Of a stretch of DNA of 64,000 nucleotides, positions 35,585-46,955 are shown one piece after another (positions within the stretch are counted from its first letter, which is position 1; the number at the start of each line of letters is the position of its first letter). The stretch lies in the NCBI RefSeq assembly GCF_000764305.2, contig NW_025944227.1, positions 1-64,000 on the forward strand, given 5' to 3'. The translations under genes were made by a program, and so were the position numbers. The notes under the pieces are model-generated. The model was not told where the DNA came from and did no database searches. It saw only the letters and a list, made by a program, of their open reading frames with translations. The DNA comes from Hyalella azteca (taxonomy: Eukaryota; Arthropoda; Malacostraca; Amphipoda; Hyalellidae).

Positions 35585-36543
35585 ATAGTATTCCATGTCT
35601 TCCGAAGTCAGGGGCTGTGATCTAATTTGTCAACGCTGGTTGAGGTTTGTTTTCATTGATAATTTGTTGCTGTTACCATCTATTATAAACCGTAGAAGAG
35701 GGAGGAAAGATTGGCCATGCTCTATCTCGTATTATTAAATCCAAACAATATCGATTTCTGCGACGGAAGCGTGAGACTTAACCGCAGTTCGCTTCTACTG
35801 GTCATCCATAACGTTTTATCCAATTGAGCGGAACCCTTGCTTTGCCATAATGATGCCCTTTTAGTTATGCAATCTCATAAGCCCAACGTTCGTAATACTA
35901 CCTGATGCGATAATTTAATCCCTCAAGCGTGTATGTACCGGAACTGAAGATAAAGAGCATCATAGAGAAATAAGAAATAGAGGTGGAGGTGTCGTGTGCT
36001 CCAAATTTGGCATTGATCTCACACATACGGATTGCTGGGCTCGGTATGGCACATTTTAAGGCATTTTAAGTCAAATTCTCTGCAATTACTTTTCTACGGC
36101 AACTAGTTGAAATGTGTTGTCAGGAATTATATTTTTTCATTGCATACTCTACGTGGACGAAGTATTGTTCAATACAAATTTGCGTCACCGTGCAAACAAA
36201 CTGTCTTGAAATATAGGTAACCCTAAAATCGTTTTCATTTTTTACTCACGGTCTTGAGTCCCGTCTAGCGCATAATTTATACGTTTGAATTAAATATGAC
36301 TTACCATTGAATAATGAAAATTTAAAATGTACAGGTATGAGCTAGAAAATAAATCTTTAAATTTATTGATACTCAATCAATCGTCAGTTATGGAAAGATC
36401 GGGTTCCAAAGGCCGGATCCCTTGTAAATCAAATCAAGTCACGAAAAATTCAGGAATCGGCAACAGGCCATGGGCCTATTTCTTCAGTGCCGACACTTCT
36501 ATTCTATAATCTTGCAAATAATTCTCGTGAAATTTAATACCGA

Positions 36544-36640
36544 TACGCGGCGTGGTGGAGTGGTTATGATCCCGAAGACTGGACCAGCGATTTAGGTTCG
36601 AAACCAGAGTCGAAGTTCTGCTCGAATCCGGCAAGTTGGC
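36544..36640 (+). mobile_element. tRNA-like SINE head
   Basis: An A-box-like gcgtggtggagtggttatga and a B-box-like aggttcgaaacc 35 bases on form a tRNA-like promoter. The sequence then continues with satellite-like DNA. It is a SINE fragment and not a complete tRNA cloverleaf. Confidence 0.55.
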
Positions 36641-36835
36641 CACTCGATCGACAATTCTATGGACCCGCCTGTAATTCATGTAAAAGTCTGTAATAATTCC
36701 TGCGGCAGCGCATCGATAATTAATATTCATATTCCAAAATTCATACAGATCCGTTAAGTATTTAATGGAATTATGAGTGGCCCAGTTGCGCGAGTCCGCA
36801 GGCGGGTCCGTAGAATTGTCGATTCAGTAAGTTGG
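36640..36835 (-). repeat. Inverted single copy of the 25.3 kb satellite
   Basis: On the minus strand it reads ggacccgcctgcggactcgc, gcaactgggcc, gatgcgctgccgcaggaatt and related phrases of the array at 25280-25950. A dispersed monomer and a tandem array of one family therefore lie 11 kb apart. Confidence 0.7.
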
Positions 36836-37449
36836 CCAGGTAATTTTTGGACAGTGAGATTTATGCATAATGATTGACGAATTGTATGACATTGAACCTG
36901 CCGCGAATTCTTAAATGTTCAGGCCTGATCAACGATTGGGCTTGTGTCTTGGTTTTTAACGCTCACACAACAATTAAACATTATAATTATTCTTTCTGAA
37001 GAATTAATGAATGCGGCTGACCTAATATGTTTTTGCAATGTGTGTAATGACGCCCATTCGTATTATTTTTCGAAAAAAATTACTATTGTTACATAAACTA
37101 TGAGAGTTTAGCATCTTCGAAAATTGAAAAAGGGAGTTTATAATGTTGTTTACAACTACAAGGGTTTTAATTGAAGTCTATGTTTGTAGTTGAAATGCGA
37201 GAATTTTTTGTTTAATTGTTATTTATTTTCATGAGATTAGTTTGGATTAAATGAAGTTATTTTTTCCAAGTTCGAATGGTATGTGCTCATTGGCCAAAGA
37301 GGTCACAACCTTTTTAGTTTTCTAAGATTACTACCACAGAAAATATGTCCTGTTCGTCGGTTGGCAACATCGGGCTAGTCTTCAAGCGGAGTGTTTTGGT
37401 TCATGTATGCGGTGATACGAGTGTAATCGTAAATAAAAGTTAATAATAA

Positions 37450-40400
37450 TGGTGAGTGTCGCTGTTGACTAAAGTATGATGTATTGTGCTTCTTTCAATG
37501 TTATCCAGATCATTTTGTGACTAATTTATCATGTCAAGTGACTCGCAGTTTGATTTGCTTTTGGACAGAATTAGACGATGTTGTGGTAAAAAAATCAAAT
37601 AGCTAGCCTAGGTACCTAGGCTACGGAACATAGCTACAAAATTAAATGTTCCATCCCTTGTTTGCTGCAATTTAACAGCTTTAACGGCTGAGTTTAACGT
37701 AGGTCAAAATTTTCAAATTTTTACTTACATCTATTAATTCATTTGTTAAACCCTGATGTGTTTTGTCATGAGTTTGTGTTTTTACTGTTTTAACCTGTCT
37801 ATGAATGTCAAGTTGATAATCCCATACCTACTTAGCCTATTAGGTATTTTTTTGATAGGCCTAGCCCTAGGCCTACTTGATTTTTTTGATTTGCTTCAAT
37901 TGGCCAAATTGAAAAATCAGATGGAATTGTAGGAGCTGCTAGTTGAAACTGGAAAATTTGGGCAGAGAGCATCAGTGAATTGGAGAAAATTGCTTGTTGA
38001 TCTGTGATCTGTCCATTTCCACCCATTCCTACAGCCCAGGTTTCATAGTGTGGCATAAGAGTCGTTGTAATAGTATCTCAGGGGTCATCTGGTCGTTGAA
38101 AATTCACATACCACTCGTTGGTCGGTAGGTTTTCCAGTCGTTGGTCGGTAGGTTTTCCAGTCGTTGGTCGGTAGGTTTCTTAGTAGCTAGTTAGGTGACA
38201 GGTCAGTTAACAACGAAAAACATCGTTAATAAGAAGATTAGTAGATAACCTCAAGTTTTTGTACGTACATTGGATTGTTAATATGCAACAAACCACACGT
38301 ATAATGCATTAATGGTTTAATTTCTTCACACCAGGTAGTACCGTGCCTTCTTTACTCCTGAACACTGACGTATCACTCACGTTGACCGCTTCTAATAGTG
38401 ATGCGTAAATATTGCTCGTAATCAAACGCAAGCTATCCCTAAAATGCAGAGGGCACAGCTTTCTCGGAATGGCGAACTCATTTTTAAATACAAAAACTAA
38501 GATATTAATTTTGTTTCATTTTCAACTCTTTATCCTATGCCTGTCTCTTATACACATCTAGATGTGTATAAGAGACAGATGTTTAGCTTGTGACAAATTT
38601 TATAATTTCGACTCCAATCACAAGTCACACAGCAATACGTGCAAGAATTTCCTGTGGCCAACAAATTCTTCCGAATTACTTAGCAAATCTTAATAAACTC
38701 AAGAACAAGGACTCACTAAAGCTTTTTTGCATGTGTTAAGATCGCAATATTTTTTCCGATTACCGCTGCATTCTCAAGTTATATGGCTGATCTTTAGACA
38801 TTCATATGAGAAGAGCTATAAACTATAGGGAAGGAATAAATTTCGAATAGAACATCGACTTAAAGCCTTCAAGTTTGAGGTCTAGAAATTTATTACTTGC
38901 TACGTACGGTCAGCATGTTACGAATGTAATAGTTTAAATTTTTCTCTGAATATCGTTGTGATCGGTTGATATTGATTATAATTGTGCGATTAATTTTGAC
39001 CGTTGTGCGAAAACTACCTCCATTTGTACAAATGGTATGAAGGTTACTAAAGAGGCACACAGAAAATTTTATTGTAGTCAAGTTTCAACGTGAAAAGAAG
39101 TCAACAACCAGCGCCAATCTGTCGGATTTTTCTTCCAAGCTTGAACACATACGACAGCGGACAGACCGAACCAGAATTTTGTAAACTTGTGGCTGATAAT
39201 CGGCGGATGCTGCCTTGAACATTTCTGTTTCCAGCGGTGGCGTGACTGGCATCTGAAACCAAAAAAATGCATGAGTGATAGCAGTCAGTGTATTATTTTT
39301 TAAAAATATCATGTATTAAATTATTCATAGTCATTGAAATATTTAAATTAACTATAATCCAGGTTTGGAGTCGTTGTAATGACCAAAAAATGGTCGTTAA
39401 CTTTACAAAAAGTCGTTGAAATTCCAACGACTCTTGCCACTTTATGAAACCTGGCCTACAGGCTTTCTCAATTTATTCTGTATAAAAGTAGTATCTCCTC
39501 CTAAAATTTTGTAAACCACTTTTGAAAGTGTAGGTAGGGTAAACCCACAATCAGGATGATGTAGGTATGTTTTCGGTGAATTTTCCCGTGCATTTTCACT
39601 TTTTTTAAGCTATTGCTGTGCACAGTTGGCGCAATGTAATGAAAATTGATTATCTTCGCGCACGTGTTCGCGCAATCCCGGCCATCTTTATTTTAGAAGA
39701 AATTTTCTCCAAAGTCATATGGCAACGCTGAACACCGTCTGTTTACATTTCGTATGTATAACAGCCGCAGTGTACGATTACCGTACGTTCCGTATCCGAC
39801 AACATAGTGGCAAAGCAGCAATTTTTTTAGACTCTTCATCAAGTTCATTTTTGAGTCCTAGCCTATAAGTAGACCTGGAAAGTATCTTGGATACCAGCAT
39901 TTTCATACATAAGAAATTGATTAAAATATAGAGTAGATGAGGAAATTAAAAATGAACCGATTCTAAAAAATCTCTGGTTTGCCACTGTCCGACAAGGCGG
40001 ACAACCGGAAGAGTCAGAAGTAACCCGGACATGTCTTACATTTTATTATTGTCAGTTCGACTCGCGTAGTCAATATACTTGCGTATTTTGTCGACTAAAA
40101 TAGTAGAACTATTTTAGCTTTCTAAAGTACGGCGCACGGCGCATTTTTTTACCAACATAGTACGGCGCACCGCGCAGGTCGTTAAAATGACAAAATAAAT
40201 TCCCGCACACCTGGCACATCTTCCTGACCATGGGGGTAAACGCAGTATATTCCTTCATTGTGGGTTCCTAATTCCGACACAGCGACACTTCTCAACTTTT
40301 TCCTTTATATTAAGGGGAGCGTCTACCCTAAAAATCATCTCGGCTATTTACAGTCGGATCACTCTGAAACTTGGTACACATATGTAAAATGGAAAAAAAC

Positions 40401-43400
40401 TCGCATTTTGTTCGTGTGAATTTTTCAAAAAAAAAGGAAAGAAAACGTGAAATTCTTAGAAAATGGCTATAAAAGGGGGTACTGTAGAAATGGATCTAGT
40501 CCTAGGATTTCCAAGCTACAACATTGAGACTCATATCATTCGATGCGTGAGGTCTTCATCTACAAAATGTTCATCCCCTTTTTTTGAAATTCCAATTTTT
40601 GTGGAAGTGGGGTGCATTTTTCCAAAATGTTCGAAAATTTTTCAATTGTCCCCCCGCCACCCCCCTCTTTTTGCAGAATAAAATTCAAACTATAATGAAA
40701 CTAGAAAAACCGGGATGAACATTTTGTAGATAGTTTATTTGCAAATTGAATGATATATGTCTCATTGTTGTAGCTTNAGTCTACGGCTCAATGTCGTGCT
40801 TGTCAAACCGATGTAATTTACATTTTGGAGAAGTCTACAACCTTCTTTCATGCAGGAAAATTTGTAAATGACATTGGTTTCTTGTAGTGGTCCGGACTTT
40901 TTACATGGATTATTTTTCATGATTAAATTCTTGATCTTTTTGTTTCTGTAGTAAATCATAAGTTGTATTCGGTCAGTTACTGTTGTGCAGCTGATGTTAT
41001 TTTGCACAATTGAATTGAGGACTCGTTCGTCAGTCCTATGACCATCGTTCATTTGGTTTTGATAGTAAATTCTGGTGACACAACCTCTTGATGAGGAATC
41101 ATCTGTTCGGTTTTGACGTGCTCTGATATTCGAAATTTCTTTGTCAATCGTTTTGTTTGCATAGCTGTTGTTGACAAAAAAAGTATACTTAAAGGTATAC
41201 TTGTATTTGCTGATTTTATGTGGTAAATAAATTAATAGAAGAATGATTTAAGAGATGGTTCTAGACACATAAAAACTAATTCCGACACAGGGTGTTAGAA
41301 TTACGAATTACGGTTTTAAAGCACTGTCGGATTTAGTCTCACAATACACCACATTTAGTCACACACAGTGTTGGAATTCAGTGATTTTGGAGATTTAAAT
41401 TCTAAAGGCTTTTAAATAAATATGGCAACAGTTTGTGACTTTTCATCATTGCTGGTGCATAGTGTGGCATTTTGAGAGTGACGTAAACCAATCAGAACTT
41501 GAGTTGCGCATACGGTGATCTATTTATAGCCATTTATTTCTTGCTAGTTGCTACATTCTTAAGGTGTTGCAATATGGTGTGTTTACCCTAGTTATTATAT
41601 TCTCACATGCACATAAGAAAATGTATCAAAAAGCATATCATGTTATACCTTCCAGGCTCCACCCACAGTGACAAAGCAAGGAGATCTTTAGCCTCTCTTT
41701 CAAGTTAAATTTCAAGTTTTATAAGCAGACCAGCAAAGTATCATGGATATCAACATCATCCTACATAAGATATTGGTTTAAATCTTGAGTAAATGAGAAA
41801 ATTAAAAATGATCCGTTTCCAAAAATTCACTGGTTTGCCACTATGCTTCCACTGCAGTGACAATTGATACACTGAGGCTGGCTGAGCTAAACAGAAACTG
41901 CCGTGAATATTCTATCGCATGTGGGCCTTGGTTAGGAATACAATACTGAGTCAGCAATTATATTCACTAGTTGTTTATCAGAAGTTGACAAATTTTTGCA
42001 ATGAATATGTTCCAAGATGAAGAAATATTACATCAACTTCCGCAAAAAATTCACACCATTTGGCCTATACCAACAAAGTTTTTTATATCATAAATGATGG
42101 GATAAACTGCAACTCTTTCATGCAAATTCACGGCGTACGGGCACATTGTGCTTCCATGAAAACATTTGACAGATGGCCTCACACACCTTGTTTTGGTCTT
42201 GTCAAGTTTAAATTCACAATAAATAAATTTGATCCACATTCCACACTGAGATTTAAATTATGGAAAGATGTTTCAAAATTTAAATGCCTGTAGCAAAACC
42301 ATCTGTACATTGATTTATGTATTCACAACATCACAAAAGGGTAGGGGGTGGTGGAGTTCTTTAACATTTAACATAGGGAAAAGTTGCTGCAGTGCACTAG
42401 TCTTCTAACACTTTATTCCACGAAGAGATTGTCGTGGTGTCTCGTTCAGATCAAACTTCGAGGGCACGTTACAAGTGGCTAAAAAAGACACGAGAGGATA
42501 AAAACAGATGACGTCTATGCTAAAACAAAGGACATATGCCAAGACTGACAACGTCTATGCTAGAACAAACAACATCTATGCTAAACCAGTAATATCCATG
42601 ATAGATTAGATGACAGCTAGGTCTAAGATTCAAAGGCTCTACGGAAAAGTTCTGTTTTTAGGCGTTGATGAAACAACGGCTGCAAGGAAGCAGATGTCAC
42701 CAGTGCTGGCAGACCATTCCATGTTCTGGCTGCAGCGACCGGGAACGCTCTGTCGCCGACGGTGGACAGACGTGAGGACGGGGCGACAAGGTCAGCCTTC
42801 AACGAGGAACGCAGTCGCCTTCTAGAAGGCAGATCCGACACATGCCACAGGCCTTCAGCAAGATAAGGTAGTGCTAAACCGTGGAGGCAGCGGAACGTCA
42901 GAACAGCAACTTTTAACTGTGTGCGCTGCTGGATACGCAGCCAGTGAAGGTCACGGAAAATCGGTATCATGTGGTCAAATTTCTGCTGGGCACAAACGAG
43001 TCATTCATTACAAATTGCAGTTTGTTAAGTGCCGTGATGGGAAGTCTGTAGAGTGTGGCATTGCCATAGTCCAGTCTGGTCAGCACAAGTGCCACCATGA
43101 GGGCCTCGAGAGACAGCGACTGACGCTACAAATTCGCTGCAGGATGCCAAAACAAGCAGTGGTTACTTTGCTTCAGTAGCCCTGCTGCAGTCTTGTAGGA
43201 CGGTTTGCGTGCCGTCTTTCGCACCATCCTTGACAGAAATTGAGCTCGAGTATTGACTAGTCTTGCATTCTTGCCACCTTGAATGCCTATTTCAAGGTGC
43301 TTGGGACTTTGTCAGGCTCAACTGAATAGTAAAATTATTATCACTACAAACCTATCTTCTAGAGTTATGAGCTACAGAAATGAGACATATCGTTATATTC

Positions 43401-46400
43401 ACAAATAAAAGATCTATCAATTTANATACACATCTAGATGTGTATAAGAGACAGAAGCTAGAGTATAGACCTGTATTTTGCACATTTCAATTCAAGTTTA
43501 ATTTAGCTAGTAAAAAATGGCATCATTTATAAAAAAAAGTGGTCTAAGTTGCCCCATTTTACGGTATGTGTTTTATGCCTATAAGAAGTTATTTTTTTTT
43601 ACCTCAAACAACGTTTTTGGATAAAAAAACTGGTCTTGGTGGATCGGAAATAATATATGAATCATCATTTTTAGAGTTTCATCCTGGTATACAGTTTTAT
43701 ATTTTTCCATGCAGGATTGAAATATTCATACCCTTGTGGCTTCTTTGTGACAAGTTTGTGATAAATGGACTCTCATGGCTTGATTGTGATAATTCATCTA
43801 GCAGGATAGGTGATTTTGGTATGTACTAGGTAGGTCATTTATAAAGATGACTAAAATAGGCAATTCATCTAGCAAGAGTCTTGCAGCTCAAAAAATGGCT
43901 ATAAAGCTCAGGTTGCAGTTTAAAAGGTACATATTTTTTCTTCCTGTTAGGCTGTTCCCACAGTCCTTTCCAATTTCTTCAATTAAATTAAAAAAAATGT
44001 CAATTTTTGCCTGCTATTTTTAAAAATTCCCAGTGAAATGATATATATATAACAGTGATTTCTGAATAATTCTGCATGATATCCAGATTCGATGATTGCT
44101 GTAAATTTCTAAATGGAAATAATCTATACAGTAATTCCTATAACTTTTCCTGGCTTAGGTATGGAACATGTATAATTGTTGAGCTATTAGTATAACCTAT
44201 AAAGCTATAATATGACAGAATTTTTCTTTTAAACAAATATTCAAATAATTCTTTATGATCTGATCTAAAAAAAAAGTTTTAAACTAATTCATGAACAAAG
44301 GCCAGAGAATGAGTTTCATTGATGATTTTCCAATAAGTCAAATGATATTTTTTGTTGGTATTTGTAGATTTGAAATCTGACTACCAGAAGACATTTCTAA
44401 TAATAGTGTTATCAACATTCATTATGAAGTTAGTGTTATCAATGTATAAACATTCAGTATGAATAATTGGCCTATGAATGATTGTTTTAACCCAAGATTT
44501 ATGGAAAATTCTTAACTCTTGGCTTAACTTTGCTGTAATTATGTAAATTTGAGATCTTATGATTTATAATCATTAACAAGAAATGAATGGTGTTTCACTA
44601 GCAGTACATACTCGAGTTGTTTTCCAAAATGAGCATGCCATTAGAGTATCAATTGATGCTTGGATTGAAAAGAATTTTTTTTTTTCAAATGAACTTCTGT
44701 TAATGATACCCAGGTTGCTGCACAGCAGATATATAATATATACATACATTTTGAGCCAGAAAGTTCCTCCACAAACAATCTCAACATTTAGACCTGTACT
44801 TAAAACGTTTTTAACACGTTTTTCTTAGCTTAGCTTCGCGTTTGTTTGTTTGTTTGTTTGTTTGTTGTTAACATTGACAACGAAAATTAGACCACTTCTG
44901 ATTGTTCTAGAGATCTGAAATTCGGCATGCAGGCTATTTTCGCCTAACAATTTCAGATACAATCATAAAAACTAGTAATTAGAGACCGAAATTAGTTTAA
45001 TTGAGTAAAGTATATATAAATAGTATATATATAGTATGACGTGCGGGCGCTCACGTTATAGACGAGCAGGCGCTGACGCTGCGTATCATCGATACGTACG
45101 TCTAGTCATACTTAATCAAGTCTTAATCGTTTTTCTTGTGGACTAAAAAGTAGAAAATAAAATACTTTAAAAAACTTTTTAAAAAAACACGTTTTTCTTG
45201 TGGACTAAAAAGTAGAAAATAAATTATTGTTCTCCCGAAAAAAACGTGGGTCGGGCTGTACATTCACCATCAAATTTCCAAAATTTAAGTTTTGTGTGCT
45301 TTTCGCTTTAATCATAAATCTGCCCGAAACACGTTTTTTTGGGGAGAAACGAGAGAGTAAAACTACTAGGATTTGTGATGTAATGTGCAAGATTTTTGCT
45401 TTAATCCCTCCAAGGTGCTTGAGTCTTCGCTTCATATTTCATGTTATATAATGCTCACAGCAAGTGATGATAAATTCCCTGTATGCAATTTATTTGTTGG
45501 AGATTATGACTGTAATTTTTGATGCACCTCATTTTCATGTAGATCATTATTAGCACTGAAGAATAAAAATTACGCGTGTATTACATTTCAGGGTCGCGTT
45601 CGCACCAAGACCGTGAAGAAGGCCGCTAGGGTCATTATTGAGAAGTACTACACGCGCCTCGGCAGCGACTTCCAGACCAACAAGAGAATTTGTGATGAGA
45701 TTGCCGTCATCCCTTCGAAAAGCCTCCGCAACAAAATTGCTGGGTGAGCATTGCTTCCTTCAAGTGGCGGCGGCATTTTTCTTTTGACGCTGTCTTGTGT
45801 TATGGGATGATATAAACTGGAGTACCGGGTCGCCCCGCGCTCCCGAAATAAACCCTCCTCTCTATATTCTGAACGAATTAATTGTAAACTTGAATGATGC
45901 AGGCATCAGCTCGTTGAGTGAATAAGCAAGAAAAAATGTCATATGGAGTAAGAATGATATTCATGAAAGATTCATAATCCTAAGCGGTCGGTGTTCTTAA
46001 TAGATCGCGGTGTATATTTTTATACATCAGGATGAGTAGAATACCACTTGAGCATGTTGTTTCACTAGCGGGTCTTATTTATCATGAACAATTTTTATTC
46101 CTCAAGAATTCGAATGGAATAAAAACTTCTCAAGAGAATTCACCATCTCTGTATCGATCAGCTGGTCCGAAACCTACTCATCATTTTCATGAAAATGTTG
46201 AAGATATGGTGAATATACCTTATGTTATCTTGCTTCAAAATTTTTGGTGCGCTTGCGACTGAAGTAGACTAATGATATAAGTAAATCTATCAGCATGAAA
46301 GATTGTTTTTTTTTTTCAGATTCGTGACACATTTGATGAAGCGTATTCAGCGTGCGCCGGTGCGCGGCATCTCGATCAAGCTGCAGGAGGAGGAGCGTGA

Positions 46401-46811
46401 GCGCCGCGACAACTACGTGCCTGAGGTGTCGGCTCTCGAGCTCGACATCATCGAGGTGGACGCCGACACCAAGGACCTCCTCAAGATGATGGTGAGCTCA
46501 ACGTTGAATAAGTTGATCTAACTTTTACGGATTTGACCTAAATAGTTCCTGGCATTGACATAGATACAGGATAAGAGAAATGTAGGAAATACGTTAGGTG
46601 TGTATGTTGTAGCAAGGACGGTGTTAATGAAAATACCGATGTAAGTACATTTTGAATAATAAATATTAGACTAAACGTAAAACTACCGTAGAGCAATTGA
46701 TAGTAATGTTGAACAAACAACGTGTTTGCGCAGGACTTCGACAAGCTACCCGGCCTGCAAGTTACGCAACCTACTGTGGCTACACCGTTCAGTGGGCCCC
46801 GTCGTAACTAA
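37450..46811 (+). CDS. RPS17: 40S ribosomal protein eS17
   Basis: A ribosomal protein of the small-subunit head region. Exon 1 contributes only the start ATG (37450-37452, followed by gtgagt), a layout also known for vertebrate RPS17. Exons 45592-45743, 46320-46491 and 46734-46811 follow, all in phase. The protein runs [20 protein letters not shown], then [58 protein letters not shown] and ends [10 protein letters not shown]: the full family length of about 135 residues. A poly(A) signal is at 46826-46831. The 8.1 kb intron 1 contains transposon fragments, two adapter remnants and two Ns, so its true length is unknown. Transcription converges with CC2D1, whose stop is only 145 bases away. Confidence 0.95.
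38036..39454. mobile_element. CCAGGTTTCATA-ended DNA transposon
   Basis: The left end ccaggtttcatagtgtggca is matched by the inverted right end ending tttatgaaacctgg, with about 30-base terminal repeats that both run into gagtcgttg. Sub-terminal 23-base units (gtcgttggtcggtaggtttt) repeat three times at 38091-38180. The interior has one short minus-strand frame (39312-39080, [20 protein letters not shown], behind an acceptor-like gtttcag) that I do not recognise. An adapter at 38541 interrupts it, so the interior may be mis-joined. Confidence 0.7.
38541..38578. other. Mate-pair junction adapter, artefact 3
   Basis: A complete 38-base doubled mosaic end inside the transposon within RPS17 intron 1. 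Confidence 0.97.
39455..40760. other. RPS17 intron 1, middle part
   Basis: A copy of the dispersed repeat family lies at 39840-39990. Otherwise AT-rich sequence with two short related phrases (tagtacggcgcacsgcgca) at 40129-40170. No gene seen. Confidence 0.45.
40778..41180 (-). mobile_element. Penelope-like element, C-terminal GIY-YIG fragment
   Basis: The minus-strand frame reads [20 protein letters not shown] then [37 protein letters not shown], and [20 protein letters not shown] followed by [12 protein letters not shown]. This is the linker and GIY-YIG endonuclease region typical of Penelope-like retroelements. The frame is broken by the N at 40777, and no reverse transcriptase core was found upstream (toward higher coordinates), so it is a 3' fragment. 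Confidence 0.75.
41725..41850 (+). repeat. Dispersed repeat family copy
   Basis: Shares agtatcatggatatcaacat to cactggtttgccactat with 39840-39990, where the order of phrases is the same. Confidence 0.55.
42623..43250 (-). mobile_element. Non-LTR retrotransposon (LINE) 3' fragment
   Basis: Minus-strand frames with shifts between them read [20 protein letters not shown] then [34 protein letters not shown] and [20 protein letters not shown] ending [12 protein letters not shown]. This is the well-known tail that follows the reverse transcriptase domain in CR1/Jockey-type LINEs. The frameshift between the two parts marks it as dead. It lies in RPS17 intron 1. Confidence 0.85.
43425..43454. other. 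N join followed by truncated mate-pair adapter, artefact 4
   Basis: The N at 43425 is followed by the last 29 bases of the 38-base adapter palindrome (atacacatct, then its inverse to 43454). It shows directly that adapter sequence reached a contig end. Confidence 0.95.
43455..45591. other. RPS17 intron 1, 3' part
   Basis: AT-rich. Contains a stretch at 44285-44425 resembling 483-650 (ccagagaat, gacgattttc-like phrases), a (GTTT)n run at 44838-44868 and a two-unit repeat of gtttttcttgtggactaaaa at 45127 and 45190. No gene recognised. Confidence 0.5.
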
Positions 46812-46955
46812 TTGTTTTCGGCAGGAATAAAGAAAAAAAATGACGATATAGTGTTTTATTACTTCATCTTTCTAAGTAATATTTATGCTGCATTAGTTAA
46901 GCTTCTCGTCTAATTTTAATATCAATCAATTATATTAAAATATTTCTGTCAACAG

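Larger units (their letters stand above)
35585..37449. other. Intergenic between ASTE1 and RPS17
   Basis: Contains a SINE-like head at 36544-36620 and satellite fragments to 36830. The phrase ggcaacaggccatgggcc with tgccgacacttctattctat at 36455-36507 recurs at 10270-10330. The final 300 bases upstream of the RPS17 start presumably hold its promoter, but I see no clear TATA box. Confidence 0.5.

Noticed and set aside
36544..36620. Second tRNA gene
   Set aside because: Only box-like motifs are present, with no paired acceptor ends. It is treated as a SINE head.
42051..42293. Small frames on both strands in RPS17 intron 1
   Set aside because: Overlapping short frames with no recognisable similarity and no splice or transcript support.
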